Positions 38,301-50,300 of a stretch of 64,000 nt of DNA are shown in pieces. Numbering within the stretch: the stretch's first letter is position 1; each line of letters starts with the position of its first letter. This stretch comes from Stichopus chloronotus (taxonomy: Eukaryota; Echinodermata; Holothuroidea; Aspidochirotida; Stichopodidae): NCBI GenBank assembly GCA_021234535.1, contig CM037843.1, positions 41,231,200-41,295,199 of the forward strand, written 5' to 3'. The notes under the pieces are model-generated. The model saw only the letters and a list, made by a program, of their open reading frames with translations. It did no database searches and was not told the origin of the DNA. The translations under genes were made by a program, and so were the position numbers.

Positions 38301-41300
38301 TTTGTAAAAGATGACAAGTCATGGAAATGTCATGAAGTTTAGAGCCTTAATTTTTCCATTTTCAAAATTTTCACTGTCTGTCACAATGGATGCGCCATTA
38401 TTGATCGATTAAAGTTACGTATGTTTGTGAGCAAGTTGGTCATGAAATTAAATTTTGCAGGGAGCCTGCTGTTTGCATTGATCTATTGCTGTAACGTAAA
38501 GAAAGTCAAGAACAAACAAGGTTCATTGAGGTGTGTTCTAATGATCAATGTATTCATCCAGATTTACGATCATGCAAGTTTACACTCTTTCTTATCAAAA
38601 TTGAAACATACTCTCGTTTTGGTAACCTTGGGGGGGGGGGGGGAGGGGCAGTATGCTCCTTGATTTTCCTACTTTTGTCTTTTATTTTTCTTTGATGACT
38701 CAAGTTTACCTCATTTGACGAAGTTAACCAATACAGCTACATTGTTTCTCTTGGTCACTGGACCATAATGAAATGTATATGACATTCCGACAAACAGGGT
38801 ATAATATTTCACAATACATTTGTATTTTTTACAGGTGTTTTTTTTTTTTTCTTTTTTTTGCTACATTTTTGCACAACTGTAACATGCATCCCACCAAAAT
38901 TACTTTCATACTCACCAGCTGATATGAAACGGGGCCTTTCAACTTTTCTTGAATACTTTGCACCAGCTTTAATATCTTTCAAAATAATTTCTCCAATATA
39001 CTGTATCACATGATACCATCACTGTCAAACACTGTTAGCATGTTGTCCAGTGGTGTGTCAGGAGGTTACCTGTCTCCGGTTTTCCTTCGTACACTATATC
39101 AACTTTGCAAAGTTATTATGTCATTACAGATTACATACTTTCAAAATCATGTTTTACAGTGTTATTTATACAGACTTGCACTTTTGCCAGGCTTTATCAC
39201 TCTTTTGACTTCAATTAGTGTACTATTGTAAGTATATTCTGTCGTACAACCTGTTGTTGCTTGAAAGGTGAAATATTTCAATTTGAAAAATGTGGGCCTA
39301 CGAGCCGATTTTATCTTGTCAAGTGTACCAATCAGAATACACTGATGTGACTTTTAAAACTGGAGGAATGGTTGTAAGAAAGTCCACAGTGTATCCAATG
39401 GCCATCTCTTGTCCACCATCAATCCATCTGCACTGTTGAAATCAAAGTTCAGAAGGCCTCAAAATGTTTTCATTTAGAAAACTTGACATCGTCTCCTCGA
39501 TAGGTAGCGTATAAGATGTACCTCATTTCCATTCCCCTTTTTTGTTTGGAATGTTGAAAAAACTTGATAGTTTCCTATACATTTGTATTTTTAGGCAAAT
39601 CCAATCATGTTTTGATTGTAACTTATGCTAAATGAAACTTGGGAAAAGAACAATAGTCTATTATCATATCATGTCCTTCTCTAACTCTTACATAAAGTAT
39701 TTTGTATCTGTTGCTATAGCACAAGCGAATATACCATTCACATTTTCTAACGCTGTTCTGTTTGGCAGTGCGTACTAATCAGATATATACATGCCCTATG
39801 TAAGTGAAGTACACTTGGGTATCCCACTCTCTGTCAATTTACATTGTACTGTACATTTGTTCGTTCATGTTTGCAGCAGTGCATTTATGCACTTATTTAC
39901 TTGAATGCTTTACAACATGGTTTTAACCACATCACAATGTTACTTCTTTGTTTGTCAACAAAAAAACAGTTTTTCAATACATTTACTATATTCAGTGTGA
40001 GTTGGTTGGAACTTGTTAATCGTGCACAGTAGTACATGGAAACATTTGTATTACTTAGCACATTCATTAAACAAAGTCATGATTGTCGTACAATCAGCAT
40101 GGTTGGTCCGTCACACGGTCCTTCTGTTTCATGGCATTGCTTTGAGAGTGTAGTTTGCTGGTGCTTATTGAAGCCAAAGTCCATAATGTCGGTGGTTTGA
40201 AGCTAAGGAGTATACTTTTTGCACAACATAGTTTGGATTTCATGTAGGTCACTTGTGCTCATGTGCAGTACAACATATTGTTGAAATGACAACTGCAACA
40301 TGTACTATTACATCTGTAATTACATCTGACATTTATTCTTTTCCAGTTATTTCGCTGAGTCAAATACATTTGTTGTACCTCATCCTGCTCTGATTTTCTT
40401 TTGAACAAAAATAAAGTTGATTAGAACTGACATGTGTTGCTCCTATTTGTTCGCTAAACATGCCACAAGTTTTCAAAAATGTCTTACAAAGGTTTTTTAC
40501 TTGTCCCCACCCCCTACCCACCATTTTGCCAGACAGGATTGGTATAGTTTTGTATACATTTACTCGCCCCTTCCCCAGACCCTCCCCACAATATTTTGTC
40601 GGAATGTAAAAATGTTCCCATTCAAGTGAGTGAACAACTGTTTTTTTAGCTGAATTTGCTCTAAGAGTCTTTACCATAATGGGAGCCCCAGTAATAAGGC
40701 ACAATTAAAATTAAAAACAAAAGGATGAAAATACTCTCTTACAAGTGCTTAAGTATGTGCTTTCAGTACATAATTATTGATACATATTTCTCAAGTTGTA
40801 GACCCCCCTTTCATACAGGGGAACTTGAAAGGTCGTAACTTACAGATTTTACAGTACATTGACCTGCTGAGAGTACTACAGAATCTTTGATCACGATGTA
40901 TCCCATATTCATCATTGCGACATGTAAACAAATTAGATCATTGGTATTACCCGGCCGCTTCATGTGATCCACAGTACACTGAGTACAGTGTCGTTTTCTC
41001 GTTAAGTCTTCTGTCAAACATTTGGTGTATACGAAGATCACTGGAGACACACAGAGAAGTCCGTCAACCAATCTCACAGTAGTACCACAGTGGTTTAGTT
41101 TCACTGCTGCAAGTTTTGCAGACACAGGGTTTGTTACAGGGAATGCTTTGATACTTCCATGTCAAGAACTTTGACAGTGCTGTGGTACAGAACCTACGGA
41201 CCCCACTGGAACACGGAGATACATATTTTCACAGTCACTTGACTCGTATGACCGTTAACGATGATCTGTATGAAGGAGCACTTGTATCCAAGTTATGGGA

Positions 41301-44300
41301 CAAACCCAATTGCACCTTCTACTTGAGACACAAAATACGTAACAGAACTTGTACGTGGAGACACCCCCACCTCCGTGACAGCATTCCAGTGTACACATTT
41401 TATATGCAACATATCACCTTGCTATATGAATGGAACCAGCCAAAGAACTTGTGACTCACATGAATACTCAGGAAGCTACAGGGGTACACCACCTACAGGG
41501 GAAACCTCGGAACACGGATCCCTTGCAAACAAGATGGTTGTCACACACTCACTGACGGTCACACAGACTCAAATTTGCGGATGAAATGAAATTTAAATCT
41601 TATTTGGTGCTGACATATCATGCACAGGCTTCTGGCAGCTACGGAGGCCAAGAGATACTGGCAGACGAATGCCTTCAGCAGGTTAAGAGACGTTTGCTGA
41701 ATTCATCAGAGAAGAAAATCATCGGCATGGTTCGACCAGTGTGGTATAGTTATCTTTGTGTTGTTATGCTCAAGGTAAGAGTAACGTCCAAACTGTATGT
41801 TCACCTTTGCATAAGCTTCATTTCTGCCGCGCTATGTACTTGCTATGAACTCTGAACATAAGTCAAGTTACACTGTATGCAAGTGTGCAAAGTTCAGTTT
41901 GTATCGCAATTTTTTTACAGTACAGGTATTTACACACCATACTTTGCCAGGACAGTTTCATTATTGTCTGAGGGTATGAGAGAACTTGGTAGTTCATCTC
42001 CAGTTGAATATGTCGTGGTTTAAAGGTTATGGCCTCACTACACACATGGAAAACCCAGTGTCAAACCTAAATAAACCTGGGTACATTACAGTTTCAAGGT
42101 ACAGCCAAACTTGCAAGATGAATGATACATAGGCTGCAACAGGGAATCATAGTTAACATTGAGAGTTATCACAGGCCTCAAAATCTTGTAAGAGGGAATA
42201 TGAACAGAGCAGAAGTAAAGGTGGCCATTTCATGTCAACAGTTCCTAATGTTGTTTAGTATATATGCTAATTTGTTGAGGTGTTGGGCAGTGGTTGTTAC
42301 TAGCAAAGTGTCTTTTCCTCTCAGGTTACACACCTGTATGTTCTCAGTAGATCACAGCAACATTTAGATGTAAATTTGGTAACAAAACACTCAGAGAAAG
42401 ACTGTTTGTCTTTGCCTCTCTTGACAATGGGGAGCTGCAAGTGCCTTTGTACTTAAAGGGTTACACAAGACATTGCTGGCCACTGCTTTCCATATTAGAC
42501 AGAACTCTTGTTCTGCATGGCTGACATGAAGACAGCCAGTTTTTCCCATTTTTCACATGGCTATCGTATTTGGTAATATGACGGTAAATCTGTTAACATT
42601 TGTGCATAACTGACGCACAGTTGCAGTAGTATTTCAAAGGGTCAATATCTCTCTAACAGATTGATCTGAAATGACAAAAGATATTTTCAAAACAATGTTG
42701 CATTGTGTAGTATACATTTAATGGAGCTGTAACAATGCATGATCTCATACACACCCTGCAATTAAATATAAATACAAGCTCAGAGGACCGTGGGTTCCAT
42801 TTGAATAAAAGTGAAACGCTATACACGATGGTCTAGTGGTGTTACATCACCTAATAGTTTCATCTTCGTTGTTACCTTATACAGTGTCTGTGGTAAAAAA
42901 AACCTAGAGTGTCTTCAGGACACTGTAATCATGTACAGTACCTAATTTCAATGTTCAACAACTGCATTTTCTAAGATTACATTGTCAAATCCGGAAATCA
43001 TCTGGACAAAACTGTTCACAGAGTTCGTAGTGAAGTCTGGATGAGACAGTCCATAGACGAAGCTAAACTCCACAGCTCTGGACCAGCACTTTCCACAGTC
43101 CATAGACAAATTATCTAGATTGCTCCTGAAATGAGTGACATGCGCAATCCTGGATCATGGCCAGGTGCTGTCCAGTATTTGGAAGTTATCAATTCCAGCC
43201 AATTTTATACAAACAGGGAAAAAATGTATACACCAGTTGTTAATATTATTACCATACTTAACATTGACAGCAATAAACACTTTTCTTTTTTGTATCAGTC
43301 ACCTTCATATTTAATTTATATGTCACTGTTTTTTTCCTCTCTATCACTGTTTAAAAAAAAAAATAGAATCATTGACACACATTTGCCTTAAGTAACTGTC
43401 TCTTCTTTTGTCTTTGATGCGACATTCCTGCCAATCTGCTTGTTTTCTCCTTATTTAGAAAAGACTTCAGTCGATACTTTTTTTTTCACCTCTACAGTCT
43501 CAGCTGTAATGTTTTTGTGATTTCTCATCCAATACTTTGTTTTTGCAGTTTAATTCAATCATGCACAGTTGATTCTTCTCAGATACTTTGCTTGACAGGA
43601 ACTGTCGATTCTGTGATGTAAAACTAATTGCAGTCCATGGTTGTAGTTTAGTGTGTCCCTTGATGGTTCAGTTGTACCAAGTCTTCTCTCTATACCTGTG
43701 TGAACTATCAGTTTCTCTTCATGAGGAGTCTAAAACCTCATTCCAGTTTTACAATCTGGAAAGGAACGCCCAAAAGTTAATAAAAAGCCTCGTCTCCGAA
43801 ACCAGTTTACTGCTATCAAGGAGCTTCTGGTCCTTTTCAACTTGATGCTTTCACAGTTTCTCCTGTACCTTGATGTTTCTTCCAAACTACCACTTTCAGT
43901 GTTTTATTCAGATGAAAAGGGAAGTCAAAACTTCTCGGGAGGGGAGGGGAGAGGGGAGGGGGATGTTATTGGATTATGTGTGTATCCTGAAATGTCTGTT
44001 AGGAAAGTGCATGTTTAAGGCAGTCTCTCTTCACCCCAAGCTACATTTGTGTGGTGGTAGGATAGCAAAGCTATCAGTTGGTGTTGCTCTTTGATTTACA
44101 GCAAATTTGAATGATGCGGAGTAGCTCATATTGAACAGCCTACACAGGGGTCCATTGTTTTGATTGTACATGTGGATGAATTTTAGACAGGCTGTTGGAG
44201 GGACTAGAAGTGAGTGGTTGGGAGAATTTTAAGTGTCCGGGCAATGGGTCTGTCATCATTGTCTTCAGATTCAAGTCAAATGCATGCAACAATCACTTCT

Positions 44301-47300
44301 CTTGATCTTTCTTAGACTTTGCAAGGAGTCGCAATTGATCCACATTCATTCTTTCCTCTCTTTTTGATCTCATGTTCTTTCATTCACCAAAAGAATGTTT
44401 TTAATTTTGTGTTAAAGTGTAAATTACGTTTTTCCACAAGTATGAAAATTCAGTCATATTTGTCTACTGCCTATGTATACATGTATGTGTTAGCACAACC
44501 ATCAGCGTGTTGATCGCTTTGGGGTGTGAAAATGCCACTATACACTTACCTGTACGCTATACACAGTTTGAAGAACCCAGTTTATTCATTGCACACAAGA
44601 TAATGCTGACTCTTACTTATTCCCCTTTTCTGTGATTTTGATTGACAGCCCGTGGAAATAGAGGACCTGCACTGTTGGACGATCCTCCAGAACCACCCCT
44701 TCACAATGGACCCACCGTTAGAAGGGGCCCACCACCACCACGATTTGGTGAGTATACATGATGACTGTGGTGCAGCTTTTTTTGAGCAGCTCAAAGGTAT
44801 AAAATTCAATTGTCCCTATCAACTGTTTTTTCATGACTCTCTTTTATTTTTCAGAACTTGTGTATTAACATCAGAATTTAATATTTTATAAGTCTTCAAT
44901 GATATAAGTCTGTGAATGTTGACTGTTTTGTCATGACAATTGGACTTGCCCTCTCAGCAACTTCTCCAGAGCTATTTCCTCTCAACTTTTCCACAATTTT
45001 GTCTTTATTTATTATTTATCAACAGGTGGCCCAAGGGGACAGTATCCACCAGGTTACCAGGACCACGGCTATCAGCAACAGGGATTCCGTGGTGGTCCAG
45101 GTGGACGGGGGAGGGGCCGTGGTGGTCCGGGGGGTCACAGTGGCATGCACAAGTATGACGAGTATGACCAGTATGGGGCTGGTGGCCACGACCAGTATGG
45201 CCTACAACCAACTCCCCAGAACATGCCCAATCAAGTTGGAAATGGTAGCCACGTGGTGATGGTGTATGGAATGGACCCCAACAAGATGAACTGCGACCGA
45301 CTCTTTAATCTCCTCTGTCTCTATGGCAATGTCTGGAAGGCAAGTATATCTCTTTATATAGTGACTTTTTGCTGTTATTTGACTGTGCAATGTAACAGCA
45401 GTGGAGAACATTTTGAAAAACAGAACAAAAAAATAAGTGTTGGTGTCCATGTCCAGCACATCTTGCTTAAGTTAAATGAACTGATATCTTTTGTTATGTT
45501 CTGACAGAAAGCCTTTTTCACTGTTTGATAGGGGATTTTTTTTTTGTTCAGGATTATTGTTAAATCTTTACTAGTGTCTTCAGAGATCATGAAGCAGCCA
45601 ATTACCTCCTCATCTCACAGGAGAACCGAATTCTCGAAATCTGTGTGGGCTTTATGTACCTCAGTTCATCTAATGCAGTAGTTCACCTCCATGAAGACTG
45701 GTAAAAGTCAGAAATGCAAAATTAATAGCCTTTGCTCAAAGTGTAGTGTTGACACTATCTGTTTGCATCTCACCAGCTGCTAAATGCAAATTTAATCACT
45801 AGGTATCAATAGTGAAAAACAGTCTTTGACAGTGAAACTATCAGCTGCCCTGTGTACACATGACAACATATATGGGTCACCTTTGAACAGCATACTGTGT
45901 TACATTACTACAAAGTATGTCATTGAATGATGCTGTTTATTTACTGCTTGTAAGTCCAGAGCTCAGTTTTGCAGTTCTGTTGATGTATCACAGTATTATT
46001 TATGGTACTGTTCACTACTCCATTCAATGGTGATGTTTACATAACCTTATGGTGTTCTTTGTCTGAAGGGAGGAAAATTAACCCTGGTAGCATCTGTTTT
46101 AATCAGTGCTGTATTTGAAATATCTAGTGTCACTGTAAGATTTCCCTAATGCCTTTCTTCTTGAAGTTAAGACAATTCTGCACGAGGAACAATTAGTTTA
46201 TTAGTTTAAAATGTAACAGTCAGTTATGAGTTAATTTATGTAGACAAGGGGCAGTAATGCTTTTTATTCTTGTGAGTAGTATCAACTCTTTTTATAAGGC
46301 AACGACATGAGTTTGCTGCGTTTGCCTACTTCAAGCTTTGTGCTCCATGACAGCAAACTTGCTTTTTTATGCTGTGAGTCAAACTTTAGACAGTTTAGCA
46401 ATTCGACTTTGTTGATGTCTAGTGGAAACATGGCTCAAAGTGACATTTTTAAGCAAATCTCTTTTGGACTAGTTAACCAGAGGTAATGGTTTCACAATGA
46501 TTCACTCGTAGTGAACCTGATTGTCTTGTGTTTTCCACAGATCAAGTTTATGAAGAGCAAACCAGGTTGTGCCATGGTTGAAATGGGAGATCCATACATG
46601 GTTGGCAGGGCCATCTCCAATCTCAGTAACATACAGTTCTTCGACAAGACCATTCAACTTGCGTAAGGCCATGGCAGAATTTTTTACTTTCGGCTTCCTA
46701 TAAGTATTAAAGTGGATCACATACTTCTTTCCTGTGGGTCTGCCAGTGATGCAGAGAGAATTTCTCTAGATTGCACTAAGGAACATACATAGTTTTCTTT
46801 TTGATGCATCTCAGGGTTCATTGTCATGTAAAACCCATGGAAAAGTCACGAAAAGTTGGAAAATTATTTCCAGGCGTGAAATAGTTTCATCATGAAAGAA
46901 ATTATGTGAAGTCGCGTCAAAGTCTTGCAAATTTTCACAAAGTGGCATTGTCTCTTGCTCGCTCTCAATGTGAAAATTTACAGTTACTCATAATATTAAT
47001 ATTCATTATTTCTTTAAACTCCTGTTGCTGTGGCTTTGTTGGTAGAGGTTTAAAAGCTTTGTAAAATGCCAGGAGGAATGTCACTGAAGTTCTGTATTTG
47101 GTCCTGGGAAAGTCTCAGAAAAGTCATGAAAATTGATTCTGCAGATAGTGCAGGATCCCTGGTATAAAGAATTTTTACAGATGGTGATAAAAGATGGGAA
47201 GAGTTTGATGGCATGTGTATTCATAGAGAGTATTTGCAGTCAATGACAAGAGATTCAAACTTCTGTTTTTGATAGCATCAGTACCTATTGGTTAGTTCTT

Positions 47301-50300
47301 GAAGATTGAAACCCATCCTTGTAAGTAACTGTAATCATAGTAAATCACTTGTCTTTCATTGACTGATTACTTTGCTGAAACAAGGCATTGAATGGGACAA
47401 GTCAGTCAAAGCTTTGTTTCTTTAGCAATCAACTGCCTACAAGAATATTAAACCTCAAAATCATTGTCTGCTGTTTAGCATACTGTTACCAAAAAAAAAA
47501 GAAAAAAATTGTTCTTTTTCAGTAGGTTTCTCATCAATTATAGGTTCTTGGAAGTGTCATAGAGGTGTCTCTGCAAAGGAGTAGAAATGTTAGAAGGGAG
47601 GGGTAAGCTAGGTCGATAGGTGGGTGGGTGTGCTCTCACAAGCCATCCTCTGTTAGTCAGTCAGTCAGTCAGTCAGTCAGTCAGTCAGTCAGTCAGTCAG
47701 TCAGTCAGTCAGTCAGTCAGTCAGTCAGTCAGTCAGTCAGTCAGTCAGTCAGTCAGTCAGTCAGTCAGTCAGTCAGTCAGTGGTAGTCCCACTCACCTGA
47801 GAAAAGTACTTGAGTCCAGGGTTGTATGGTTTCAATCGATTTACTTCATGTAAATCACTGTTTTTTTTTTCTTTATTTAAATCACTGATTTAAATCGTGA
47901 GGTTTAAAAAGATAAAAAAAAATCAACATTTTTCTGCTTGAAGTGCACCTCCAACTGGATACCTCAGCCCTGAAACTGTTTACAGTTTTATATTTTGCAA
48001 ATGAATTTTCCAGAGATACAGTGGTAAATAAATAGAAGAATTTATTCTGGTAAACATGATACAGTGGCTCTTTAGCCTTCTGTGGTTAACTATCAGTGCT
48101 TGATTAATTTAATAGTTGTTTGCTTTGAGAAATTTTTTGCAAGAGTTATGCAAACATTGAAGCAGGTGCATGAAAATTCAAAAACACAGTAAAGATGTGG
48201 GCATATGCTAAACTGACTTCAGGCGAATGTAGACAAGTCTATACCTTTACATTACATACTGTATGTGGTGTGTTGAGAAGTGTGAAAAAGTCCAGAGCAA
48301 ATGTCAAATTCCGTACAGGAAAGTTTTGTTCTCTTTAACAAATGGTGTTTTGCAGGTATAGTTTATATTTTCCATTTCTTTGCTAAACCAAAATATGGTG
48401 CCAAAACCCTTGTTTTTTAAATGTTTGAGCCACGTCACTTGAAGTGACATCACATGGGTGTTACAGGAGCTGATTGCAGGTTGGTATGAAAGTTGGAATT
48501 GCTGGATGGTATTTACTCAGTCTCTTTAAAGTGATGGATGCTAAAGATACCATACTCCAACATGACAGCAGTTCACACACTCATGAAGAAAATAACGGTA
48601 ATTGAACATCAAAGAGGTGGTATAGCTCACCAGCAATAACACACACCCCAATGGATTCCACACTTGACAAGTTATCACTTCTGACGACTTTACTCGCTAG
48701 CTTTGAACAATCAGCAAACTCTGTCACACCTTTTAGAGCAAGGCCGTACACGGGCATTTTGCCAAGGGACCTGCCATAACTGGGACATGTATGATCTGTG
48801 ACAAAACCATTTTAATTTCAGTTGGCAGATTGAAAATGGTGCAATATATGTGTGGGTTTTCTTATAAAAATGAAGGTGTAAAGTGGTAAAAATATACCCT
48901 TTAAAATATTCGGAGGGGAAGGGGAGCAATTGCCCCCTGTTTTGTTTGTCATTGTTGTAGTGTATGGTAGTTGGTAGTCTACTTTGTGGAATTAAAATGT
49001 TGCCAGGAAGTATGTGATACCAAGTAATTCCTTCACAATATTGACTCAAACACTTTGAATGTGTCTGTTGAGATGTAGGACATGCTCCTTGTTTATGTTA
49101 CTGATTTAATATTTTCATCTCCCTCTCACATCAGATATTCTTCCATTTTGGTGACTTCCATCTGTTCATGCGCACTGTTTTAATTTGTCCGTATATAAGA
49201 GACGTTTCTCTTTGACTTCTCCTAAAGGTTCTCCATTCAAACGTACCTGGCGTCTCCCCCTATGGCAGGAGAACTCCCAGACGGGACCCCAGCTTTCAAA
49301 GATTACACCAAGGACAAAAACAGCCGAAACAACCGATTCATGACAGAGCAGGCAGCTGCAAAGAATCATATCCTTGTTTTGAATTCACTTTGATCCATTC
49401 GAACCCCTCCCTAATGTACCTCTTCCACCCTAACTCTTCCCATTTATCCCTTACATTCACCCCCCCCCCCCCCCCCCCCCCCCGTTTCAAATTTAACTAC
49501 TTAGCAGTGTGTGACTGATTGAGATTGGGAAATAATTGTGGAAATCAATCATCCTGTATGCCTGAAATTGCTGTGATATACACCAATCTCTTTTGGTTAC
49601 ATATTAAACTGAAATGTTGCTCAACGAGGGTATGTGCGTTGTGAGTGGTGTCCTGATGATCTGTGTGAAAATTCAAAATTCTTTCCTTTTTTTTTTTCAC
49701 AAAGGATATCTTCGACACTGTTCTCTTCTTAACTCCTCATACGAATCCAGCGTCCTGGTACAGTGCTACATTTCTACAACTGCCACCCACAGAGCACCGA
49801 AGAGACCATTAAACAGGTACACTGCATGTTCAGATACATTCAACAGGGTTCTCATGGTCATGGAAATCTTGGGAAAGTCCGTAAAAATCTTGAAAATTAT
49901 TGCATAAGTCCTGGAAAAGTCAGGGAAATTTTCACAAAATCACATTAGTTGTTTCTTTCTCACTCATGTCATCAAAATGTCTTCTCACTTATTATGTCAA
50001 AATTAATTATTCTTTCCACCTCGTATTGCTTGGGCATTTGCTCTTTTAGTCGAAAATTTTATGCAAGATGAAAAAAAAAAGCTTGAAATGTCCAAGAAAT
50101 GTAGATATGTCGGGTAAATTTTAAAACGGAATTCTTCAGTAAACAGCAAAAAAAAGTGATCTTCCTCCCTACCCTGTTTGTATGTCTTAAGAAACCTCAT
50201 GTTTTTTATGCATTACCTACAGAGGAAAGTAATCTCCTGGAAATTGGCCAACACTTTTTTTATGTCCGTTTTGACGACTCACTTTTTAATCTTTTTTGTC

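Noticed and set aside
40360..41584. Several ORFs of about 70-114 aa in hnRNP L-like intron 8
   Set aside because: No homology, no conserved phase or splice context with the RRM exons; treated as intronic noise, though a small alternative exon cannot be excluded.
44912..45259. Overlapping ORFs in other frames across exon 10, including a Val/Thr-rich frame and a Trp-rich frame
   Set aside because: They are shadows of the glycine-rich exon; only the RGG/Tyr frame connects in phase with exons 9 and 11.
47620..47853. ORF rich in Ser-Gln-Val repeats
   Set aside because: It is a translation of the AGTC microsatellite in an intron; there is no independent coding signal.
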